A stretch of 6,637 nucleotides of DNA from Candidatus Sumerlaeota bacterium (GTDB taxonomy: Bacteria; Sumerlaeota; Sumerlaeia; SLMS01), in NCBI GenBank assembly GCA_020850785.1, contig JADZDZ010000282.1, positions 1 through 6,637 on the forward strand, written 5' to 3'. Shown in pieces: positions 1 through 4,670 of the stretch (positions are counted from its first letter, which is position 1; each line of letters begins with the position of its first letter). Under the pieces are notes generated by a model, which saw nothing but the letters and a program-made list of their open reading frames with translations, was not told the DNA's origin and ran no database searches. Both the position numbers and the translations under genes were made by a program.

Positions 1-435
1 GTGCAGACGGAGGATTTTGAGGGGGAAACCATCAGGTTCGCCGCCTCCGGTCCCGGCGCCCCCAGCACGATGTCGAACCTGCAGCCGGGATACGCGTTCA
101 CCTCCGACGACTATTTCATCTTCGCGCTGAAGAAGGACACCATCAAGGGGCTCATCTCCGCGTCGAAGGGATCCAAGGGAATCGCCGACGCCCCGTTGAT
201 GAAGGATGTGAATTCCCAACTTGGCGGAAGCCATAACGACTTGATCCTGATCGATGGCGTCGCAGTTTATGACATCCTTTCGAAGCAGAAGGAGAGCACG
301 GCCGGTTTCGGTGGTGCAGGAGTTAATGCGTCGTTTGAAAAACTGCTGAAGTATCTGGGAACAATTCGTTCCTTCTCCGCCGCCACGACCTACAGCGCCG
401 CCGGGGAGAAGCAGGAAATCGTGCTTCTGTTCTAG
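1..435 (+). CDS. C-terminal part of a DUF3352-like secreted/surface protein (5' end outside the window)
   Basis: Open frame from the left edge to a TAG at 433-435. The GTG at position 1 is only the first codon in view; no ribosome binding site can be seen and the protein starts mid-domain, so I treat it as 5'-truncated. The visible 144 residues include a 'LQPGYAFTSDDYFIFAL' stretch (about 27-43), followed by 'KDTIKGLISA' and a polar stretch before 'NDLILIDGVAVYDIL' (about 79-93). This order (a 'PGYA..DDYF' beta pair, a helix resembling 'I..L', then a statement-like strand) is what I associate with the C-terminal half of DUF3352-type extracytoplasmic proteins, whose function is unknown. The end 'GEKQEIVLLF' looks like a final beta strand. 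It lies 6 bp before the glycosyltransferase gene and in the same reading frame, so the two are probably co-transcribed. The family call is from memory of the pattern; an unrelated beta-rich secreted protein is possible. Confidence 0.6.
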   Translation: MQTEDFEGETIRFAASGPGAPSTMSNLQPGYAFTSDDYFIFALKKDTIKGLISASKGSKGIADAPLMKDVNSQLGGSHNDLILIDGVAVYDILSKQKESTAGFGGAGVNASFEKLLKYLGTIRSFSAATTYSAAGEKQEIVLLF

Positions 436-441
436 GCCGAC

Positions 442-2307
442 GTGGTTTCCTCAGCCGCGTTTTCAATCCAACTGGTCGCCGTTCCCATTTTTCAGGCCGC
501 GCTCGTGATGCTCACGGGTGCGGCCGTTTCCACTCATTTTCCCACAGTCGATGCGAAGCGCTGGGAGGACATGCGCACCCTTGATCGCATCTTCTCGCTG
601 AACTTCTACTTCACGCTGGGTTGCGCCGTGCTCTGCTTTCTTTTTTCGGTGGCGGGCCACGCGAAGCTCGACGCGCCGACGCTCACGTTGATCGCGGCAA
701 TCCCCGCATTTTCCGCGCTGTTTCATGCGCGGCGTGCATGGATCGTCTGGCCGCGCCCCGAAATTCCGCCGGGAATTCCCGCGCGCCTCGTGCTCGTCGC
801 CCTCGCGGTGATGATGCTGCTAAATGCGCTGGGAACACTGTCACCGGAGGTGCGCTTCGACCCCTTGGCGTATCACCTTCAAGTGCCGCAGCTGTGGCTC
901 AACACGGGCCGCATGGTTGAGGTGCCCGAAAACGGCCACTCCTACTTCCCCTATGGCTTCGAAATGCTTTATGCGTGGTCCCTGTCGCTGGGCAGCGATT
1001 CCGCCGCAAAGGCCATGCACTTCGCCGCCGGCGTTTCCGGCGCGCTCTGGTGTGCCCGCATCGGGCGCCGTGTTGGCGCGTCGCCGCTTTATGCCGCGGC
1101 GCTCTACTACTTCATCCACTCCATCAGCTATCTTTCCACGACGACGTACATTGACCTCGCGACGGGCATGTATGCGCTGGCCGCCATTGCGATTCTCGTG
1201 GAATCGTTCCGTGCGTCGCTCCTTCGCACCACGATCCTCACGGGAATTTTCACTGGCGCGGCGATGACCACGAAGTACACCGCGTGGCCGCTGGTTGGCG
1301 TCCCCGTTGGGCTTGCGGTGGTTGTGCTCGGCAGGCGGCGTCCCGCGCGTGTTGTTGCCTTCGCGATGGCCGCGCTGATTCCCCTGCTGCCGTGGATTGC
1401 GCGCAATGTTGCCTACGTCGGCAATCCCGTTGCGCCATTGATGGTCAGGTTCTTCGGTCCGCAGAGCGCCATCGACACCGGCCTCGCGGGATCATTTGAC
1501 GCGTTCGCCGGAAAGCAAACCGGCGCTGTGGATTTGCTCCTCGCGCCAGTTCTCTACGCGCGCCATCTCCTGTTGCAGAAGTACGTGCTGAGCCTGCTGG
1601 GCATTGGCGCCGGGGTGCTTCTCATGATTGCGCAGAAAAAGTCCCCTCATGAATTTTCGCGCGAACTGCGATTTCTCCTCATGCTCCTCGTCGGCAGCTT
1701 CCTCGCAGAGGCGCTCTTCACGCGCGGTCATCCCGATGGACGCTACGGCCTTGCGTCCATGGGCATTGGCGCCGTGTTGATCGCTGTTCTTTGCGCCCGC
1801 ATGAACGTGTTCACAGCAAGGCAAGGCGCATGCGTGGCGGCGCCGCTTCTCTGCCTCGCCCTCTTCGGCAGCGCCCTGCGCGATCGCTCGCTGTTTCAGG
1901 AATCACTGAAGGAATCCTGGTATCCGATTCTTTCCGAAGGAGCGCGCGGGGATTACCGTGCCAGCCACAATGTGCAGCCCGCGAACTTTGCCGATCTGGA
2001 GCAACTCCTGCTCCGCGAACACGCAGGCCGCGTGCTCGGCATCAACTATCCATCAACCCATCGCTACTGGGTGTGGATTCAGGGGATGCGCAACGATCCC
2101 GTCGCCGGCGCGGGTGGCGCACAGGCGACTGCGGAAGGGATTCACGAATCGCTCGTGAAACTGGGGTTCACGCACATTGTAAACAAAACAAATCCCGGCT
2201 TCGATGAAGCCGGGTGGTTGGAATTCCTGAATGTCTATACAATGCCCGTGGAGGCGGGCGGCGCCGATGTTCGCGCCATCAAGCGGCTTACAAGCCCAAG
2301 CCCTTGA
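442..2307 (+). CDS. Multi-pass membrane GT-C-type glycosyltransferase (ArnT/PMT-like)
   Basis: 621 residues, with roughly 12-14 hydrophobic segments (for example about 7-29, 56-72, 80-97, 115-132, 213-229, 240-255, 281-297, 303-320, 381-397, 409-426, 438-452, 462-478) and a soluble C-terminal domain (about 480-621). GT-C enzymes move a sugar from a polyisoprenyl-phosphate donor to an acceptor on the outer face of the cytoplasmic membrane. Supporting motifs: an acidic first-loop motif 'RFDPLAYHLQVPQLWL' (138-153; Asp140 the likely catalytic or metal-binding acid), 'TYIDLATGMYALAA' (235-248), 'GAAMTTKYTAWPL' (272-284), 'RNVAYVGNPVAPLM' (321-334) and 'PDGRYG' (431-436). The C-terminal pattern 'VLGINYP...YWVWIQ...LVKLGFTHIVNK' also recurs in this type. 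Donor and acceptor cannot be told from sequence. GTG at 442 is the earliest start after the in-frame TAG at 433; no good SD precedes it, so translation may be coupled to the upstream gene, and an internal ATG at 508 (Met23) is an alternative. Its 3' end overlaps the opposing TPR gene by 20 bp. Confidence 0.8.
   Translation: MVSSAAFSIQLVAVPIFQAALVMLTGAAVSTHFPTVDAKRWEDMRTLDRIFSLNFYFTLGCAVLCFLFSVAGHAKLDAPTLTLIAAIPAFSALFHARRAWIVWPRPEIPPGIPARLVLVALAVMMLLNALGTLSPEVRFDPLAYHLQVPQLWLNTGRMVEVPENGHSYFPYGFEMLYAWSLSLGSDSAAKAMHFAAGVSGALWCARIGRRVGASPLYAAALYYFIHSISYLSTTTYIDLATGMYALAAIAILVESFRASLLRTTILTGIFTGAAMTTKYTAWPLVGVPVGLAVVVLGRRRPARVVAFAMAALIPLLPWIARNVAYVGNPVAPLMVRFFGPQSAIDTGLAGSFDAFAGKQTGAVDLLLAPVLYARHLLLQKYVLSLLGIGAGVLLMIAQKKSPHEFSRELRFLLMLLVGSFLAEALFTRGHPDGRYGLASMGIGAVLIAVLCARMNVFTARQGACVAAPLLCLALFGSALRDRSLFQESLKESWYPILSEGARGDYRASHNVQPANFADLEQLLLREHAGRVLGINYPSTHRYWVWIQGMRNDPVAGAGGAQATAEGIHESLVKLGFTHIVNKTNPGFDEAGWLEFLNVYTMPVEAGGADVRAIKRLTSPSP
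2181..2214 (-). terminator. Intrinsic terminator of the TPR gene, embedded in the glycosyltransferase coding sequence
   Basis: A perfect 9-bp inverted repeat, CCCGGCTTC (2194-2202) and GAAGCCGGG (2206-2214), with a 3-nt loop (2203-2205). Read on the minus strand the GC-rich stem is followed at once by ATTTGTTTTGTTT (2193-2181), 10 T out of 13, the classic shape of a Rho-independent terminator. It lies about 74 nt beyond the TPR stop codon. On the plus strand the same stem would form in the glycosyltransferase mRNA but is followed by GTGGTTGG, with no U-tract, so it should act in one direction only. Confidence 0.75.
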
Positions 2308-2707
2308 TGTGCTCCTTCACTTCGCGCTTCAGGTCGTTGTCCTCGATCGTGTCATGAAAGTTCTGCCATGTGGACTTCGCCTGCGGCAGCAGGTTCGCGC
2401 GCTCGTAGCAAACCGCCAGATTGTAGATCGCATCGCTCAGCTTCGGATCCAATTCAATCGCGCGGCGGAAATAATTGATCGCCTCGTCCCAGTTCTCTTC
2501 CTCGCCGTGCACAAAGCCCAGATTGTAGTAATCCGCGGCATTCGTGATGTCGTTGCCCATTTCCTTCAGCGCCAACACCTTTTCCGATGGGCTGAGCGAA
2601 TGGATCAGCGTCATGCCGTAGCGATCCTGCGCGACCTCCGTGTCCAACCGCAGCGTTTCGCGATAGCGGGCCATTTCGCGTTCGTAGAGATCCTGTCGTT
2701 TGACCAT
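2288..2707 (-). CDS. Small tetratricopeptide-repeat (TPR) protein
   Basis: 139 residues from ATG at 2707-2705 (MVKRQDLYER...) to TAA at 2290-2288. The N-terminal third (1-56) is charged and helical. Two TPR units follow: about 57-90, with 'YYNLGFVHGEEENWDEAI', 'YF.RAIELDP', and about 91-124, with 'SDAIYNLAVCYERANLLPQA'. The signature residues (N/L/G..Y, A..Y/F..A..L.P) are clear in the first unit and looser in the second. There is no signal peptide or membrane segment, so it is probably a cytoplasmic protein-protein interaction module; the partner is unknown. The frame stays open 30 codons upstream to 2797, but that extension is basic, proline- and glycine-rich and overlaps two hairpins, so I take the internal ATG; an AGG at 2723-2721, about 13 nt away, is a weakly spaced SD. 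It converges on and overlaps the glycosyltransferase 3' end by 20 bp. Confidence 0.85.
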   Translation of the reverse strand: MVKRQDLYEREMARYRETLRLDTEVAQDRYGMTLIHSLSPSEKVLALKEMGNDITNAADYYNLGFVHGEEENWDEAINYFRRAIELDPKLSDAIYNLAVCYERANLLPQAKSTWQNFHDTIEDNDLKREVKEHIKGLGL

Positions 2708-2740
2708 GTACGGCAATCTACCTGAATGAGGAATTTCATG

Positions 2741-2800
2741 CCCCGCATCAGCGGGGTGGGGTTTGTACGGGGTTCGGCGTCCGCCTGTCGAGGGCAAACC
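2741..2800 (-). promoter_or_regulatory. Hairpin-rich 5' leader of the TPR gene
   Basis: Upstream of the TPR start, on its sense strand, are two possible stems. One is CCCCGC-TGAT-GCGGGG (2756-2741), a 6-bp stem with a 4-nt loop. The other pairs CAAACC (2800-2795 region on the plus strand) with GGTTTG (2760-2765), extendable through GGTGG/CCACC with a two-base bulge, around a 29-nt loop. The two stems compete for the same CCCCGC segment, so they could be alternative folds. There is no U-tract, so neither is a standard terminator. No strong minus-strand promoter was found upstream. The function is not established. Confidence 0.3.
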
Positions 2801-2860
2801 ACCGCAGCCTCCGGCCCACCACTCACGGCGGGACCACGGAATGGCCCGCTGTAAACACCA

Positions 2861-2889
2861 TTTACATCATTGAAAATGCGACAGATACA
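2861..2889 (+). promoter_or_regulatory. Possible sigma70-type promoter for the structured RNA
   Basis: TTTACA at 2861-2866 matches the -35 consensus TTGACA at five of six positions. With a 17-bp spacer it is followed by GATACA at 2884-2889, a weak -10 with three matches to TATAAT. Transcription would start near 2896-2898, just before the run of hairpins beginning at 2923. The -35 overlaps a 5-5-5 inverted repeat, GTAAA-CACCA-TTTAC (2851-2865), which could be an operator. It is assigned mainly because a plus-strand terminator at 3098-3134 needs a transcript; the poor -10 keeps confidence low. Confidence 0.3.
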
Positions 2890-2920
2890 CGCGCCCACTG
2901 CGCAACGAAGTTCCCTCTTT

Positions 2921-3134
2921 GCGGGTAATTTCTTACCCCGATTTCAGTTTCATCCCCGATCGTAAAACGCTGTTTGGCTCAATCCAAACACTTTACCGGG
3001 ATTCGGTTAGGGGAGGCGGTCGCGGCATGGCGATTGCCATACTTAACCACCAAGTGGACCCCACAAACACACCTCTCGTCGTGTTTCGACCCCACTTGGC
3101 CCGCCGGATCGCTTCCGGCGGGCCTTTCCTTTTT
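2921..3134 (+). ncRNA. Unassigned structured RNA: four stem-loops plus intrinsic terminator
   Basis: This stretch has no convincing ORF but contains back-to-back inverted repeats. Stem A: GGGTAA/TTACCC (2923-2928/2933-2938), loop TTTC. Stem B, three-tiered: ATCCCCG (2952-2958) with CGGGAT (2997-3002, one bulged C), GTAAA (2962-2966) with TTTAC (2992-2996), TGTTTGG (2971-2977) with CCAAACA (2984-2990), 6-nt loop. Stem C: GGTTA (3005-3009) with TAACC (3044-3048), then GGCGGTCGC (3015-3023) with GCGATTGCC (3030-3038), including two G-U pairs. Stem D: CCAAGTGG (3050-3057) with CCACTTGG (3092-3099), then AAACAC (3065-3070) with GTGTTT (3081-3086), leaving a pyrimidine-rich 10-nt loop ACCTCTCGTC. 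A strong terminator follows. Only 1-2 bases separate stems B, C and D. I see no hallmark of tRNA, tmRNA, SRP RNA, RNase P RNA, 6S RNA or the common riboswitches. It may be a trans-acting sRNA or a terminated leader of the PilZ-like gene 180 bp downstream. The exact 5' end is unknown. Confidence 0.55.
3098..3134 (+). terminator. Strong intrinsic terminator
   Basis: GGCCCGCCGGA (3098-3108) is perfectly complementary to TCCGGCGGGCC (3114-3124), giving an 11-bp GC-rich stem with a 5-nt loop, followed by TTTCCTTTTT (3125-3134). No protein gene on this strand lies upstream of it back to the glycosyltransferase stop at 2307, some 790 bp away, so its natural substrate is the structured RNA just before it. 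The first two G residues are shared with the closing end of the preceding stem, so the two stems compete slightly. Confidence 0.85.
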
Positions 3135-3282
3135 CGGTGAACCCTTAGGATTTCATGTCGGACTCCACACAACCGCAACCATTTGACGCTTCCAATTTGA
3201 AGACTTAGCGCTCCGTAGCCGTGGGAACTTTCTGTTTTTTCACATGCGTCTTGAATAGCACTGTGATTACCGGAGAAACTGC

Positions 3283-3372
3283 ATGGTTCGACAAACTTGG
3301 GGGCCAGTAACGCCATGTTCTCTTTTGGGAAGACGTCACCAAACGCACGCAGCAGCAGCCAGACTGGAATAG
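3283..3372 (+). CDS. Possible 29-residue upstream ORF overlapping the PilZ-like gene start
   Basis: ATG at 3283 is preceded by GGAG (3272-3275) at an ideal 7-nt spacing, a better initiation site than the PilZ-like gene has. It encodes MVRQTWGPVTPCSLLGRR followed by a short alanine-rich end and stops at TAG 3370-3372. It is out of frame (+2) with the PilZ-like gene and runs 58 bases into it, so it could be a leader peptide affecting initiation at 3315. Composition gives no functional clue, and a chance ATG after a GGAG is quite possible. Confidence 0.2.
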   Translation: MVRQTWGPVTPCSLLGRRHQTHAAAARLE

Positions 3373-3698
3373 TCTACCTTCGCATCCCGGAAAGTGAAAA
3401 CCCCGTTGGCTTTGATTGCTATGTCACGCGCATCACGCCCACGGGAATCCGCCTCGCGCTCAACACGACTGTCCTCGCAAGCGTTTCGCAGATTTACGCC
3501 ATGAATCGCGCCGTGGAGATCGCGCTGCGCCTGCCCGGTACGCGCGGCATGGTGAAGGCCCATGGTGCGCTCGTGTGCCTCGCCCTCAATTTCATCAGGT
3601 CCCACGCCCCCATCGTCCTTGATCTGGAGTTTGTGGACCTCTCCGAGGAGGAGGAACGCGAGTTGCGCGATTCCAACCCCGGCCTCGTCGTGGCCTGA
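3315..3698 (+). CDS. Degenerate PilZ-domain-like protein
   Basis: 127 residues from ATG 3315 (MFSFGKTSPN...) to TGA 3696-3698. Residues about 18-115 follow the PilZ barrel layout: an opening strand 'TGIVYLRIPE', 'CYVTRITPTGIRLAL' (35-49) where a PilZ has its D/N-x-S-x-x-G motif, 'AVEIALRLPG' and 'GMVKAHGALV' as mid-barrel strands, and 'VLDLEFVDLSEEEERELRD' (101-119), close to the usual PilZ end of F-x-D-L followed by a charged helix. The c-di-GMP-binding residues are not intact: no RxxxR precedes the barrel and the D-x-S-x-x-G position reads I-T-P-T-G. Canonical PilZ proteins bind c-di-GMP; this one may be a non-binding member. TTG at 3297 is an alternative in-frame start (133 residues). The best SD-like run for ATG 3315 is a G-run at 3299-3303, spaced 11 nt away. 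No signal peptide is seen, so it is likely cytoplasmic. Confidence 0.6.
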   Translation: MFSFGKTSPNARSSSQTGIVYLRIPESENPVGFDCYVTRITPTGIRLALNTTVLASVSQIYAMNRAVEIALRLPGTRGMVKAHGALVCLALNFIRSHAPIVLDLEFVDLSEEEERELRDSNPGLVVA

Positions 3699-3720
3699 AG
3701 TCGCAGGAATAAATGCTGGA

Positions 3721-3739
3721 CCCCATGTGCGCCGTGGGG
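3721..3739 (+). other. Intergenic hairpin after the PilZ-like gene
   Basis: CCCCATG (3721-3727) can pair with CGTGGGG (3733-3739) through six Watson-Crick pairs and one G-U, around a 5-nt loop. It begins 23 nt after the PilZ-like stop codon. There is no U-tract, so it is at best a processing or partial terminator element between the PilZ-like gene and the hydrolase. Confidence 0.35.
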
Positions 3740-3744
3740 GAGAT

Positions 3745-3779
3745 GATTCCGTGAAGTGTTCACTTTTCACGGAAGAATC
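3745..3779 (+). promoter_or_regulatory. Hairpin that sequesters the Shine-Dalgarno of the hydrolase gene
   Basis: TTCCGTGAA (3747-3755) is perfectly complementary to TTCACGGAA (3766-3774), a 9-bp stem with a 10-nt loop; GATT/AATC (3745-3748, 3776-3779) can lengthen it with a bulged G. The only good SD for the downstream gene, GGAAG (3771-3775), forms the 3' arm of this stem and lies 7 nt before ATG 3783. If the stem forms in the mRNA, ribosome access would be blocked until it melts or is opened by a factor. A nested GTGAA-GTG-TTCAC repeat (3751-3763) could alternatively be a protein-binding site in DNA. Confidence 0.5.
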
Positions 3780-3782
3780 ATC

Positions 3783-4625
3783 ATGCGAAAAATCCTGCTG
3801 ATGTTGCTGCTGACGTTCATGGCTGGCAGCGCCACCGCCGCCCTTAAGACAGAAACCGTCATCTACAAGGATGGCGACGTCACGTTGGAGGGGTTTGTTG
3901 CCTACAACGATGCCGCCGCTCCCAAAAGCCAGGCGGGCATCCTGATCGTTCATCAATGGAAGGGCCTTACGGAATACGAAAAGGGCCGCGCCGTGGAACT
4001 GGCGAAAATGGGCTACGTGGCCTTTGCCTGCGACATCTATGGGCAGGGGATTCGCCCGGAGCCGCCGGAGGCCACAGGCAAGGAATCCAGCAAGTACAAG
4101 TCGAACCGGCCGCTGTTCCGCCAGCGTCTGAACGCCGGCCTTGAGGAGTTGAAGAAGCAGGCCTCGGTTGATCCGACGCGCCTCGGCGCCATCGGCTATT
4201 GTTTCGGTGGCACCGGAGTGCTGGAGCTTGCCCGGTCCGGCGCAGACATCAAGGCGGGCGTCAGCTTCCATGGTGGCCTCGATTCCCCCACGCCGGCCGA
4301 TGGGAAGAACATCAAGGCGAAGCTCCTCATTTGCCACGGCGCCGACGACCCCTTCGTGAAGAAGGAGGATGTGGAGGCATTCCAGCAGGAACTGCGCGAT
4401 GCGAAGGTGGACTGGCAGATGGTCTACTACGGCAACGCCGTGCATTCCTTCACGGAAAAGGGCGCCGATGGAAAAATTCCCGGCGCGAAATACAACAAGG
4501 AAGCGGACGAACGTTCCTGGCAGGCGATGAAAACCTTCTTCGAGGAAACCCTCGGACGTCCCGCAGCGAAGAAGGGCGCAACGCCCCCCGGCGTGGTTTC
4601 CTATCCCGGCGAAGCCTTCAACTGA
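3783..4625 (+). CDS. Secreted dienelactone hydrolase family alpha/beta hydrolase
   Basis: 280 residues from ATG 3783, chosen because GGAAG sits 7 nt upstream and the protein then opens with a clear Sec signal peptide (MRKILLMLLLTFMAGSATAA, predicted cleavage near residues 19-20); the in-frame GTG at 3756 would put nine extra residues before it and lies in the hairpin loop. The mature part is a complete DLH-type alpha/beta hydrolase: 'AGILIVHQWKGLTEYEK' (51-67), 'MGYVAFACDIYGQG' (76-89), the nucleophile elbow 'GAIGYCFGG' (135-143, Cys140), 'VSFHGGL' (160-166), 'ICHGADDPFV' (183-192, Asp189) and 'AVHSFT' (219-224, His221). This is the Cys-Asp-His triad of dienelactone hydrolases, which hydrolyse lactones in chlorocatechol degradation. 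Exported DLH-family members are common and mostly of unknown substrate; no aromatic-degradation genes are nearby, so that role is unlikely. It likely acts in the periplasm. A SpoIID-domain gene follows 45 bp later in the same frame. Confidence 0.92.
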   Translation: MRKILLMLLLTFMAGSATAALKTETVIYKDGDVTLEGFVAYNDAAAPKSQAGILIVHQWKGLTEYEKGRAVELAKMGYVAFACDIYGQGIRPEPPEATGKESSKYKSNRPLFRQRLNAGLEELKKQASVDPTRLGAIGYCFGGTGVLELARSGADIKAGVSFHGGLDSPTPADGKNIKAKLLICHGADDPFVKKEDVEAFQQELRDAKVDWQMVYYGNAVHSFTEKGADGKIPGAKYNKEADERSWQAMKTFFEETLGRPAAKKGATPPGVVSYPGEAFN

Positions 4626-4670
4626 TCGCGCAGAAAAAACCAGCAGCACAACCTCCCAAGGAAAGAATCA

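Noticed and set aside
2708..2797. 30-residue N-terminal extension of the TPR protein
   Set aside because: The extension is basic and Pro/Gly-rich with no TPR character, and it overlaps leader hairpins. The ATG at 2707 starts a typical TPR-protein N-terminus.
3081..3107. 'GTTTCGAC' resembling the 5' end of tmRNA or a tRNA T-arm
   Set aside because: No acceptor stem, tag-reading frame, pseudoknots or CCA end can be built around it; it is part of stem D.
2919..3186. Two short plus-strand frames (about 70 codons) across the structured RNA
   Set aside because: They run through the perfect terminator stem, lack convincing SD sequences and have no family features.
3229..3241. T-rich run after the terminator as a second terminator
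   Set aside because: No stable GC-rich stem directly precedes it on the plus strand.
2993..3316. 107-codon minus-strand frame across the structured RNA
   Set aside because: It has no SD, a mixed composition unlike the other proteins, and overlaps four stem-loops and a terminator. The RNA explanation fits better.
3336..4649. 437-codon open frame on the minus strand, antisense to the PilZ-like and hydrolase genes
   Set aside because: It lies opposite two genes with clear family motifs and signal peptide. Its protein is rich in Gly, His, Arg and Ala with no recognisable domain, as expected of an antisense shadow in GC-rich DNA.
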